Below are positions 9,541 to 18,098 of a stretch of 56,521 bases of DNA, in pieces. The stretch is from an uncultured Candidatus Saccharibacteria bacterium. Its GTDB lineage: Bacteria > Patescibacteriota > Saccharimonadia > Saccharimonadales > Saccharimonadaceae. Positions within the stretch are counted from its first letter, which is position 1, and every line of letters starts with the position of its first letter. The stretch lies in assembly GCA_948868795.1 (NCBI GenBank), contig CAQRDK010000006.1:1-56521 (forward strand). The letters run 5' to 3'. A program made the position numbers and the translations under genes. The notes under the pieces are model-generated. The model did not search any database, was not told where the DNA came from, and was given only the letters and a program-made list of their open reading frames with translations.

Positions 9541-10764
9541 CTATCCAATTCGCGGAACCGCGCCATAAGCGCCAGTTAAATATTTTGTATAAAAATTATC
9601 ATCCGCCCTTACTCCCTCAATTTCGTCAAGTCGCCAAGCATCCGTTTCTCCATTTTTGTTCTTTTCAACTAAAATAATTTGCTGCTTGTCAAGAGATAAT
9701 AACGGCGAATAATTCTGTGAGCTAAATATGATTTGCGCGCCCTTCGGATTGCTCTGACTTGACATAAAAAGGTTAATGATTTCCGTAAAGATGTCGGGAT
9801 GCAAAAAGGCATCCAGCTCATCAATAATAGCTGTGCTTCCGGCATTAAGTACTGATAAAATCACCTCCAGTAGTATGAGCATTTTTTGCGTTCCGCTAGA
9901 TTCATAATTGGTCGTGCAGCTGATATGTGCCTTACCAAATACATGATCTAGTCCGTACATGGTTCTGTCGCGGTTTGGCCCAGCCTTCTCTTTCTTTTCT
10001 ATCTTTGATACTCCAATATCATATTTTTTAAGAATCTCTATCGCCTGATCATACAACACCGGAGTTTCATATATTTTACGAAGAGCTTTATCTGCTAGGC
10101 TATACATCGAATGGTTAGTTTCTAAACTTCCGAATACCTGTATGTTCGTATCTATTTTGTCCCAGTATTGCTTAACTTGACCAAGGAGGCCGTCCTTCGG
10201 CTCAAAGTTTGACAAGACGGCTACCATTGAGGCGTGGACATTACTATCGACAACCTCTTGAAGAGTGGTCATAGCTTTAATTGTTGGGAGGAAGTCTGAA
10301 ATATCTAGTTTGTAGTGCTCTTTTTCTTCTTCCCAAACACGCTCGTAAATAGTGATTTCTGATGTTCTCTCTTCAACTAATGCCCGCCTAGTCAATGTCT
10401 CGTATAAAATCCTCTTTGTGTCTAAGCGAATAAGATAGTTGAACACGCTGTCATCGTCAACAGAAAATTCCACAGATAGCTCGGACGGATATTTAGCCCT
10501 AGTAAAAAAGGGTCGATAACCGGCATCATCATCTGAATAGTCAACATAAGTAAACATCATTTGCAAAAAAGGTAATGCTCGCAAGATATTAGTTTTGCCA
10601 CTAGCGTTCGAACCGCCTACAAAAATGACTTTAGAAACCTTTTTGTCAAAGGGGACGTCACGATATAGTTCCTCTGCTTTAGGCTCCGACTTCCTAGAAA
10701 CTAGGTTGATTTCTACCTTGTCTTTTATTGAATAAAAATTCTCTATACTGTACTTGTAAATCAT
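9541..10764 (-). CDS. AAA/ABC-type ATPase, partner of the RloB-like protein
   Basis: A 407-residue protein when started at MIYKYSIENF (10764). An upstream in-frame ATG would put the promoter inside the gene, so it is rejected. Walker A is GGSNASGKTN near residue 50, an ABC-like signature region starts SSGTQKML near 300, and Walker B is IIDELDAFLHPD near 325. This is the pattern of AAA_15/AAA_21 ATPases found in OLD, RloA and PARIS-type defence systems. It probably senses an invader and controls the TOPRIM partner downstream. Low-GC codon use sets the pair apart from its neighbours, consistent with horizontal gain. Confidence 0.75.
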   Translation of the reverse strand: MIYKYSIENFYSIKDKVEINLVSRKSEPKAEELYRDVPFDKKVSKVIFVGGSNASGKTNILRALPFLQMMFTYVDYSDDDAGYRPFFTRAKYPSELSVEFSVDDDSVFNYLIRLDTKRILYETLTRRALVEERTSEITIYERVWEEEKEHYKLDISDFLPTIKAMTTLQEVVDSNVHASMVAVLSNFEPKDGLLGQVKQYWDKIDTNIQVFGSLETNHSMYSLADKALRKIYETPVLYDQAIEILKKYDIGVSKIEKKEKAGPNRDRTMYGLDHVFGKAHISCTTNYESSGTQKMLILLEVILSVLNAGSTAIIDELDAFLHPDIFTEIINLFMSSQSNPKGAQIIFSSQNYSPLLSLDKQQIILVEKNKNGETDAWRLDEIEGVRADDNFYTKYLTGAYGAVPRIG

Positions 10765-10773
10765 AATAAATAC

Positions 10774-10782
10774 ATTATAGCA
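10774..10782 (-). promoter_or_regulatory. Extended -10 promoter of the ATPase/RloB pair
   Basis: On the minus strand TGCTATAAT ends at 10774, nine nt before the ATG at 10764. The predicted transcript has a leader of only about 3 nt, so the pair is almost leaderless. Confidence 0.6.
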
Positions 10783-10963
10783 AAATGTCAAAAGTAAGTC
10801 AATAGAATACAAAATAACGTAATTCATCAAGTTATGCTTAGCTAAGTTTTATATAGTTTACGATTGTCGAGCATAGAACTTCAGCAGCGCCTAACACGCC
10901 CGGACATGATATTCAAACTAATAAGCCTGGTAGGCTTCCAGCAATAGCATTTATTGAAGTCTG

Positions 10964-10972
10964 TGCTATAAT
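10964..10972 (+). promoter_or_regulatory. Extended -10 promoter upstream of the DivIC-like gene
   Basis: TGCTATAAT at 10964-10972. The start point should be near 10979, immediately before AAGGAGGT (10981-10988). No start codon lies at normal distance from that site. The rest of 10765-11079 contains a short hairpin (AAGCCT-ggt-AGGCTT, 10923-10937) and a GC-rich stem (GCGCGG/CCGCGC) but no clear gene. Confidence 0.55.
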
Positions 10973-11079
10973 ATAACCATAAGGAGGTAAAACACCAGCG
11001 CTACCCGCGCGGCCCGTAATGGCCCGAACATACCGAAAATCCGCGCGAGTAAAACGCAAAACGCGAAACACTAGACCCT

Positions 11080-11523
11080 ATGTCCGAGTCCACCGACCTA
11101 AAAACCAAATTTCGCAAAGCCCAGTATTGGCTGAAGCATGACCTGCTTGTTTTTGATAACATCGTAATTATCGTCGCTGCGGCTTGCTGCTTGATGTGGA
11201 CTTGGGGTTCGGTTTCCTCCATGACCCGCAACTGGTCCCTCGCCCAGGAAGTTGCCTCGCGCCAGCGCGAAAAAGCCCTCCTCGAGCTTGAAGTCGAAAC
11301 CCTTGAGCTTGAAAACGAATATTATCTCTCCGCCGAATACCAAGAACTCGCCGCCCGCAAATATCAGGGCAAAATGCTCGCCGGCGAAACCATGATCTAT
11401 CTCCCGGAAAACTCCGAAGCCGCTAAAAACAAGCACAAATCCGATCCCGAAGCCGACGCCGCACCCGCCATCTCCGAAATGAGTAATCTCGAACAATGGC
11501 TCACTTTCCTCTTCGGCGCTTAG
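11080..11523 (+). CDS. DivIC/FtsB-like septum formation initiator
   Basis: A 147-residue bitopic protein. A charged cytoplasmic N-terminus is followed by one membrane helix (about 24-42) and then a Leu/Glu-rich coiled coil (about 55-85, with the run LLELEVETLELENEYYL). A conserved-looking ELAARKYQGKMLAGETMIYLPE follows. Short bitopic proteins with this layout belong to the DivIC/FtsB/FtsL family, which bridges early and late divisome proteins at the septum. An in-frame TAA at 11050 excludes a longer N-terminus. The gene precedes the surface/pilin operon but is separated from it by a separate promoter. Confidence 0.7.
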   Translation: MSESTDLKTKFRKAQYWLKHDLLVFDNIVIIVAAACCLMWTWGSVSSMTRNWSLAQEVASRQREKALLELEVETLELENEYYLSAEYQELAARKYQGKMLAGETMIYLPENSEAAKNKHKSDPEADAAPAISEMSNLEQWLTFLFGA

Positions 11524-11613
11524 CAAACTCCTAGCAAAAGCTACGTCGAGACGTCAACAACTTCAAAACTCACCACAACTTCCATAAAACTTATGCCAAA
11601 ACTACGCAACTTA

Positions 11614-11622
11614 TGCTAAAAT
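11614..11622 (+). promoter_or_regulatory. Extended -10 promoter, leaderless start at 11629
   Basis: TGCTAAAAT at 11614-11622, six nt before the ATG. It drives the surface/pilin operon that runs to about 18061. Confidence 0.7.
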
Positions 11623-11628
11623 GAGAAC

Positions 11629-12408
11629 ATGGATAAAAGTCATGATGACGTTCTAAAAACCACCGGGAATAACTCCGTGCAACCTGCACTGAATGCGGCG
11701 CCGAACCCTACGCCCACTTCCGCCTCGAACATATCGTCAAACTCCGCTCATCCGCAATCCGCATCGCATCAAAGTCAGAATCCCGCGTCTGCCAATCCGA
11801 ACGTCGCCTTCAAGTCCGACTACATCGGCCAGTGGGCCGCGAAACAAGAAGATCCCTTCGCCGAGCAAAACCGTAAAGCCGCCGAGAAAAAGGCCGCCCA
11901 GGAAGCCGCCCGCAAAAAGGCAATGCCTTATGTTAAAATCGGCTCGATCGTCGCTGGCTGCGTCGCCGTAATCGCAATTATCGTCACCGTTGTTCTCGTT
12001 ATTATCAACCAACCCAAGCCCGAAGTTCCGACTATCGCCGGCGGAACCATTGAAGATATCACAGATTACAAAGATAAGCTTGACGAAATCTACGAGCAAG
12101 ATAAAGATATGTCCGCCGTCGAAGACGCAATTGAAGACGCCATGAACACCGATAACGGTCGTGAATATGCAAACCAACTTAAACTCTCTCAAATGATGTT
12201 TTATATTGGCCAAAATATTTACGATGAAGCGATCAACATCGGCGAAACCGTAGAAGTTGACCAGCTCGAACTCGCACAGCAGGCCAACTACTATGCGCTC
12301 ATGGCTATCGCTTGCGCATCCATTGGAGACAACGCTAGCGCTGAAAAATACAACAGCGCAGCCTATGAAGTCAATCTAAAAATATATGAAGCGGAGCATA
12401 ATTCATGA
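11629..12408 (+). CDS. Membrane-anchored helical protein heading the pilin operon
   Basis: A 259-residue protein. Residues 1-95 are low-complexity (Asn, Ala, Pro, Ser), then a Lys/Ala-rich stretch, then one membrane helix at about 104-128. The outer domain (about 140-259) is acidic and helical with TPR-like spacing (YANQLKLSQMMFYIGQNIYDEA and AQQANYYALMAIACASIGD segments). Its first residues, MDKSHDD, resemble those of the protein at 480. It overlaps the next gene by 4 nt (ATGA), so it probably assists the secreted protein and pilins encoded after it. Family not recognised. Confidence 0.6.
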   Translation: MDKSHDDVLKTTGNNSVQPALNAAPNPTPTSASNISSNSAHPQSASHQSQNPASANPNVAFKSDYIGQWAAKQEDPFAEQNRKAAEKKAAQEAARKKAMPYVKIGSIVAGCVAVIAIIVTVVLVIINQPKPEVPTIAGGTIEDITDYKDKLDEIYEQDKDMSAVEDAIEDAMNTDNGREYANQLKLSQMMFYIGQNIYDEAINIGETVEVDQLELAQQANYYALMAIACASIGDNASAEKYNSAAYEVNLKIYEAEHNS

Positions 12409-15400
12409 AAAAACTAAAAACTATACTTGGTATCGTTGTAGCCTCTCTTTTTCTAGGCTGCTCTACCGCATTGGTTTTTGCGGAAGCCGGCGATCCAGGT
12501 GGTGTTACCGGCGGTGCATGCGGTGACTATTGGGACACTTGTTTTGGCGCAACATGGCAATATTATGCGACCGACAAAGATACAGTCACAATCCCGACCG
12601 ATGGACATGTCACTGGCGGAACTATCACGGGCTGCGGGAAATATGGCGGTTACTATCGTCTCGGCCTCGCGACTCATCGTAACGGGGTTCGTCAGGCTTT
12701 GAGCGGCGGGAAGACTCAGGCTGGCATGGTGCGCGTTCATGAGATTTACAGCGCGGGAGGTACTCGTGTCGGCGCTGAAAGTTCATCCTCGACCTATATT
12801 TGGTTCCGCGAAGGGGATCCCTATGGCGAAAGCTGGGCTACGACCTATGACAAGTTCCAAGTTGCCGCCGCCAATAACGCTACCAATGGTTTCGCTTGGC
12901 GCGACGTTAGCTGGTTCTGCTACGACAAGACCTGGGATAATCCAGGCAGTAAATTCGTCTCTAAGTCTACCGTAAACGTGCCCGCTCAAACCGGCGTCAC
13001 CGACCCAGGAAGCGTCACTTCAGAGGAAGACGGTGAAGCCATGAAGCGTGTTACTACGACTGAAGAGGAATTCACGGCAACGTTCTGGCACGAAATCTTT
13101 TATAAAAACGGTCTCACCAGTATTCCGTCCGGCGCAACTTTTGCAGACGTCACGACGGGCTGGACTGTTTCCGAAAGTGGCGGACAGAACCGCAATCAAG
13201 TTGCCTCCGGAACTTATACTACAAATGGGGGCGCCAACGCAAGCTCTGGTCAAATTGGCCAAGACACCATCACTGTTCAACTCCAAGAAAACGAAAAAGT
13301 CACCATCTGTCATCGCATAACTTATAGCAATAAAAATATCACCTTCGGCTCGACGGCTAATGGGAATTATACTGATCCGCAATATTCTGATCAAGGCTCT
13401 TCCCGTGCTTGCGTCGAAGTTACGCGCTCTCCAGATCCAAACAAACCAGCCGGTGAAGGCGGCTTTTGGTCGACCTCAACTGTAAAAGTTCCGCAACAAA
13501 ACGATGTTCCGGGGTACGAGGCGACGACCGGCGAAAGTAAAACCGACGATCGCGAAGTCGAGATTAAGTTTAGCACCGATAAAGATAGTGTTCAGGTTAC
13601 TTTTGAGCATAATATGTATTATGATAATAAGCTATGGCTTTGGAGCGAGTATCAAGGCGAGACTGGTAAACCAGTTAGCTCTAGTGATACGTTCCCGGAC
13701 GTCTGCTCAAATTACACCGTCACTTGGGAAGGAAAGGTTACCGGACAAGTAAAACAAGACAAACATTGCACTAATAAGTCCGGCGCCAATAGCGGAAAGG
13801 TTGTTAGCACAACTACATACACGATCTCTGGGATTCAGCCAGACCAACCGGTCACAGTCTGTCAAAAAATAGATCACGACAAACTTAATGTTGAGATGAA
13901 GCGCAAGGCTATTTATACGAAAACCATTCCATCCGTCTTTGACCATTGGGAGTATAGTGAGGGATCCTCTGATGGTACTGGCTGGACTAAAGCCTGCGTT
14001 ACTGTCACTCGCCCCTCCGAACCAGAAGAGAACGAGAACAGTATCACCTCCGGTGGCGTCAACAACTGGATCAAATACGCCGGCGAGACTTCCGACGTTG
14101 GCTGGAATCCGAAAGCCATTTCCCAGGCCTCCCGCCGCCTCGCTGAGTATAAAGCGATCAACTATCTCGTTCCTGCTTCTGTCCAATACTACGCAGACAT
14201 CACAAAAGGGAATATCGGCAAAGTTTACCCAAATCGCGAAAATAAGGAACCCTGTACCTACTATCAAGGTAAGTCTACTACAGTTTGGTGCGACGTCCTG
14301 AACGACGGCAAGAGCCCCGTCCTCCAGACGACTCTCAATCTCGGACCAGTCCGCTTCCCACATTCACTCACCGGCAACGGCGCCATTCTTGGAGGCGGAA
14401 GCGCCAGCGGTCGCAGCGCAACTATCGCCGTCCCCGATTACGTTGGTTATAAATACTGTAACTCTTTCGGCTATCGCTGGGAATACTGGTATTCCATCAC
14501 GAAAAACGGTCAGGATGCTTGGCAAAAAGAAACGCGCGTCTCCGATTATTGGACGAATTATAACGCCGCTTGTCGCACGATCGCGAAGAAACCCTCTGCC
14601 GCAGCTTGGAATGGTGGCGTCCTCACGAACGGCGGGGTCAAAGCTACTACCTCTCCGCGCATCCTCGGCGTCAGCGAATCCGGCCCACAAGCCGCAACTC
14701 CTGGCCAGTTCAACTTCGTCTACGGCTCATGGTCTGAATACCTAGCAGTTATTGGCGGCAGCTCCGACATCTTCGCTTCCGGCGATATGTTTAGTCGCGG
14801 CTCGACCAGTAAAGAACTCTCGACGAACTCCCCGCTCACTATCGCCAATTCCGGCGGCTCTATCGGTGGGTCCGGCATCACGACCAGCCAAGCCCTCCGC
14901 ACTCGTCTCGATAGCTACCTTAAGAACCATCCCAACTCCACTATCAATGATGTCTATTCTAGTTCGGCCTTGACCAGGATCGTTACTGTTAGCGGGAACC
15001 TCAATATCACAAGCAACATCGTCTATCCTACGCAGAACTATACTAACATTTATCAACTTCCGCAGAACGTCATCTTTGTTGGCGGCGATATCACGATTAA
15101 CCCCGACGTTCGTCGTATCGATGCCTGGATTATCGCGACTGGCAACATCAACACCTGTACTGTCCGCGAAGCGGCGAAGGGAACTGCTACCGCCGCTGTT
15201 GGCTGGAACCAGAATACAGTCTGCGACCAACAACTTGTCTTTAATGGCCCGGTCATGGCTGGCAGCGTTACTTTGAATCGCACTTACGGCTCCGACCCGA
15301 CGAGCGCTTACAGCCCGCAATCTGACCGTCATGAATCTGCCGAAATCTTCAACTTGAGCGCTAGCACCTATCTCTGGGCCTACGCCCAAGCTGGTCGCTA

Positions 15401-15452
15401 CGACTCCAGTTACACCGAAGCTTATTCCCGTGAGTTAGCCCCGAGGTACTAA
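12405..15452 (+). CDS. Large secreted surface protein of the type IV pilin operon
   Basis: A 1015-residue exported protein with a signal peptide (residues 1-27, ending VFAEA) and many Cys, Tyr and Trp. Two related modules of about 160-180 residues are visible, near 187-343 and 358-538. Each begins STV-VP, contains a VTF-H--YY-type strand, Gly-Ala-Asn-Ser and VTVC/VTIC, and closes with ACV-VTR. The last part (about 550-1015) is a separate domain with Gly/Ser-rich beta-like sequence. It lies one nt before the first pilin gene. An adhesin or pilus-tip role like that of PilY1 is plausible from position, but no homology to PilY1 is claimed. A GCGGAG site precedes the start. Confidence 0.6.
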   Translation: MKKLKTILGIVVASLFLGCSTALVFAEAGDPGGVTGGACGDYWDTCFGATWQYYATDKDTVTIPTDGHVTGGTITGCGKYGGYYRLGLATHRNGVRQALSGGKTQAGMVRVHEIYSAGGTRVGAESSSSTYIWFREGDPYGESWATTYDKFQVAAANNATNGFAWRDVSWFCYDKTWDNPGSKFVSKSTVNVPAQTGVTDPGSVTSEEDGEAMKRVTTTEEEFTATFWHEIFYKNGLTSIPSGATFADVTTGWTVSESGGQNRNQVASGTYTTNGGANASSGQIGQDTITVQLQENEKVTICHRITYSNKNITFGSTANGNYTDPQYSDQGSSRACVEVTRSPDPNKPAGEGGFWSTSTVKVPQQNDVPGYEATTGESKTDDREVEIKFSTDKDSVQVTFEHNMYYDNKLWLWSEYQGETGKPVSSSDTFPDVCSNYTVTWEGKVTGQVKQDKHCTNKSGANSGKVVSTTTYTISGIQPDQPVTVCQKIDHDKLNVEMKRKAIYTKTIPSVFDHWEYSEGSSDGTGWTKACVTVTRPSEPEENENSITSGGVNNWIKYAGETSDVGWNPKAISQASRRLAEYKAINYLVPASVQYYADITKGNIGKVYPNRENKEPCTYYQGKSTTVWCDVLNDGKSPVLQTTLNLGPVRFPHSLTGNGAILGGGSASGRSATIAVPDYVGYKYCNSFGYRWEYWYSITKNGQDAWQKETRVSDYWTNYNAACRTIAKKPSAAAWNGGVLTNGGVKATTSPRILGVSESGPQAATPGQFNFVYGSWSEYLAVIGGSSDIFASGDMFSRGSTSKELSTNSPLTIANSGGSIGGSGITTSQALRTRLDSYLKNHPNSTINDVYSSSALTRIVTVSGNLNITSNIVYPTQNYTNIYQLPQNVIFVGGDITINPDVRRIDAWIIATGNINTCTVREAAKGTATAAVGWNQNTVCDQQLVFNGPVMAGSVTLNRTYGSDPTSAYSPQSDRHESAEIFNLSASTYLWAYAQAGRYDSSYTEAYSRELAPRY

Positions 15453-15453
15453 A

Positions 15454-16266
15454 ATGCCCGCCATCGCAAAAACTAAACAACTTCCCGAAACAAAAAAAGG
15501 CTTCACGCTCATCGAAGTCATGCTCGTTCTTGGTCTGACCGGACTCTTGATCGTCGGTATGCTCGGCGGCACTTTCACTGCTATCGCTCACCAACGTTAT
15601 AATGACTCTGTCCGCTCTTTCGCCGAATACCTCCGTACGGTTTATGGCGAAGTTTTGAGCCCCGAATCACTCGGTGCCGGTAACTCCATGAGTGAAGCAG
15701 TTTTTGGCAAAATCCTTGTCTTCGGCTACAACTACCCCGATAGCTCTGACAGCACGCGTTCGGTTTATTCCGCAACGCTCATTGGTAAAGCGGACATCCC
15801 GACCTCAATTGATGGCGACTTTATGGATGAGCTGGCTTACGTCGAGGCTCACTTGTACTGTGGCGACGCCGGAAGCAGCTCAACGCAAGATTATTATCTT
15901 CCGCTTTGGGAGGCCTCGCTCGCCAAAGCCAATAATACCCATAGTAGCGAACCGTTCGTCGGTACTGTGCTCATCGCCCGCTCGCCAACCTCCGGCACCG
16001 TTCACACTTATTTTTCCGAGAACTTAACCTACGACCTGCGCGATGGCTGCACTAGTGAAAACCAAACTGCCAGCGGCATTTTCCGCACCGATATTCAAGA
16101 TCGTCGCGCCGAATACCGTCAGGAAGCTGTCGGCTTCTGCATTAAGTCTGAAAACGCCGCCGTCTATCGTGAGGTTCGCCTCGCCGAAGATGGCCGCAAC
16201 ACTTCCGCGATTAGTATCCTTGATACGGATTCAGATATTCCAGGGGAGGAGAACCGATGCCGTTGA
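15454..16266 (+). CDS. Type IV prepilin-like protein (class with GFTLIEV motif)
   Basis: A 270-residue minor pilin candidate. The prepilin peptidase site is KKG|FTLIEV near residue 16, with Glu at +5 of the mature protein, followed by a hydrophobic helix of about 22 residues. The head domain has several Cys. After cleavage by PilD the helix would pack into a pilus core in the membrane and pilus. First of four prepilin-like genes in a row; a GAGGT site precedes the ATG and the gene overlaps the next by 10 nt. In Saccharibacteria type IV pili are linked to twitching and host contact. Confidence 0.8.
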   Translation: MPAIAKTKQLPETKKGFTLIEVMLVLGLTGLLIVGMLGGTFTAIAHQRYNDSVRSFAEYLRTVYGEVLSPESLGAGNSMSEAVFGKILVFGYNYPDSSDSTRSVYSATLIGKADIPTSIDGDFMDELAYVEAHLYCGDAGSSSTQDYYLPLWEASLAKANNTHSSEPFVGTVLIARSPTSGTVHTYFSENLTYDLRDGCTSENQTASGIFRTDIQDRRAEYRQEAVGFCIKSENAAVYREVRLAEDGRNTSAISILDTDSDIPGEENRCR

Positions 16267-17102
16267 AAACCCGTAACCTATTATCAAAAGCTAGGCGCGG
16301 CGACACTTTTATCGAAGTTATGTTTGCTATCGCGATTTTCTCGCTCGTCGCTGTTATTTCAATCGCTATGATGAACGCCGGTGTCGCCGATGCTGAGCGC
16401 GCCCTTGAACTCGTCACCGCTAGAAACGAACTTAATGCCCAAGCCGAAGCTCTCCGTTTCATCCATAGTTCATATATCTCCGAGGCTACTCTCCCGACCT
16501 GTGGCAGTGTCACTAGCGATGAGAAGTGTCAACAGTACCAAGCCCTCTGGGACGCTATCACTGCGCACACTCTACGTCCGTCCGACGATGTCACCGGTCT
16601 AAACGACAACTATACAATTACCGACTTATATACCACTTGTCGTGAAGTTTACACGAGCAATGATCCGACAACTGCTTATCAAGATCTTCTCACACGCAAC
16701 AACGCTTTCATTATCAACACCCGCGAGCTTATTGCTCCGCGCGACACCGGCGCTAGTCTCAGCGAGGCCTATATCTCCACGCTCAACTCTTCTGATCGTA
16801 ACTTATTCACTCCTGCGCTTCTGAATGCTCGCATCATTTTCACTCGCACCGGGAATCGTGATGACGCTGACACGGGTTCCTCGACCGTCAACATGTCCGA
16901 CACGAACTCTCTCGACTACAAGTCGGTTGCTCGTGCCGAAGGCATTTGGGTTGTTGCCGTGCGCAGCAGCGAGACTGGTGCCGATGGAAAGCCGACCTTC
17001 TATGATTTTCACATCAATTCGTGCTGGTACGGCTCAAACAGTGGCGTTCCGACTGCGCTCGACGCTGTAATTAGGCTTTATAACCCGGAGAGTATTCGAT
17101 GA
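16257..17102 (+). CDS. Minor prepilin-like protein (PilV/GspI-type position)
   Basis: A 281-residue protein with cleavage site RRG|DTFIEV near residue 15, Glu +5 kept, and a hydrophobic helix to about residue 40. The head contains Cys residues that could form disulfides. A strong GGGGAGGAG site lies within the end of the previous gene. It overlaps the next gene by ATGA, so the set is translated as a unit. The Asp in place of Phe at mature position 1 is unusual; the minor-pilin subtype is a guess from gene order. Confidence 0.75.
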   Translation: MPLKTRNLLSKARRGDTFIEVMFAIAIFSLVAVISIAMMNAGVADAERALELVTARNELNAQAEALRFIHSSYISEATLPTCGSVTSDEKCQQYQALWDAITAHTLRPSDDVTGLNDNYTITDLYTTCREVYTSNDPTTAYQDLLTRNNAFIINTRELIAPRDTGASLSEAYISTLNSSDRNLFTPALLNARIIFTRTGNRDDADTGSSTVNMSDTNSLDYKSVARAEGIWVVAVRSSETGADGKPTFYDFHINSCWYGSNSGVPTALDAVIRLYNPESIR

Positions 17103-18061
17103 AACTAACTCGTGCCAAAAGTTCAAAAAACCTTAAGTCTGCCGTCAAGCCCGGCTTCACTATGGTCGAGTTCTCACTTTCTATGGCTTTCATTGCCGCC
17201 TTGCTAATCTCTATCGCGATTATCATCTCCAATATCGTCACGATTTACCAAAAAGGTCTCACTCTGAAAGCTGTCAACAGTGTTGGCCGCGGGCTTATCG
17301 ACGAGTTCACAGAGTCCATTAACGCCGCACCTTCTGTTGATACGGTCAGTCTTTGCAATAGCCATATCCGTGAAGCTGGCGCCCAGGAGGAATGTAAACA
17401 AAAACGTGCTTTTAACTTTATCTTCCAACATCGCTACGGCGAAAGTCCGCTTGCCGTTTCCGACGACCCGACTAAGCCTCACTCTAACGTTCAGTTTGCC
17501 GGCGTCTTCTGCACGGGGAACTACTCATACATCTGGAATACTTATTACGGCCAGGAAGCGAACCGCACAGTTAGCCTCCGCTACAATGATACTGCGGGTA
17601 ACGAACAATTTCTGAATGATTTTCGCCTCGCTCGCTTCGAGGATAAAACCTACCGTGCCTGTTCTGCCTCCACGAACTCTTATAACTACGCTGCCGAGCT
17701 CGAAAACTCTGCCAACGCTAACTATGAGATCGACATCCGCACCCTCGCCAACGGCGCGAAGAACTATACCCCCACCCCGACCCAAGGCTTCTTGAATAGT
17801 TTCGACCTTGACCTCATGCTCTACGAGTTCACTATCTTCCCGATTTCTCAGGACGAAGTCACCCTCCGAACTTTCATGTCTGGCACTTTTATTCTTGCTA
17901 CCGAACGCGGTCGCGTTAATATCGTTCGCTCCGGCGATTATTGTGACGTCAATGGTGAGAATACCGACGATACAACCAGTATGCTAAACGACCTCGGCTC
18001 CGAATTTAACTACTGCTCAATCAACAAGTTTAACTTTGCCGCTCGCACCGCCGGCGTCTAA
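17099..18061 (+). CDS. Minor prepilin-like protein (PilW/GspJ-type position)
   Basis: A 320-residue protein with cleavage site KPG|FTMVEFSLS near residue 19, Glu +5 present, and a hydrophobic helix to about 45. The head domain is the largest of the first three prepilins here and has paired Cys. Start overlaps the stop of the previous gene (ATGA at 17099-17102) with GGAGAG upstream. Probably incorporated with its neighbours into a tip complex that primes pilus assembly. Confidence 0.75.
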   Translation: MKLTRAKSSKNLKSAVKPGFTMVEFSLSMAFIAALLISIAIIISNIVTIYQKGLTLKAVNSVGRGLIDEFTESINAAPSVDTVSLCNSHIREAGAQEECKQKRAFNFIFQHRYGESPLAVSDDPTKPHSNVQFAGVFCTGNYSYIWNTYYGQEANRTVSLRYNDTAGNEQFLNDFRLARFEDKTYRACSASTNSYNYAAELENSANANYEIDIRTLANGAKNYTPTPTQGFLNSFDLDLMLYEFTIFPISQDEVTLRTFMSGTFILATERGRVNIVRSGDYCDVNGENTDDTTSMLNDLGSEFNYCSINKFNFAARTAGV

Positions 18062-18083
18062 TGCAAAATAAGTCGCAGACTTA

Positions 18084-18092
18084 TGCTATAAT
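18084..18092 (+). promoter_or_regulatory. Extended -10 promoter, leaderless start at 18099
   Basis: TGCTATAAT at 18084-18092, six nt before the ATG at 18099. It gives the last pilin-cluster gene its own transcript in the 37-bp gap. Confidence 0.75.
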
Positions 18093-18098
18093 TAACTT

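Noticed and set aside
8164..10764. Integrated phage or genomic island at the tRNA 3' end
   Set aside because: The island lies on the 5' side of the tRNA, no integrase is present and no duplicated tRNA end was found.
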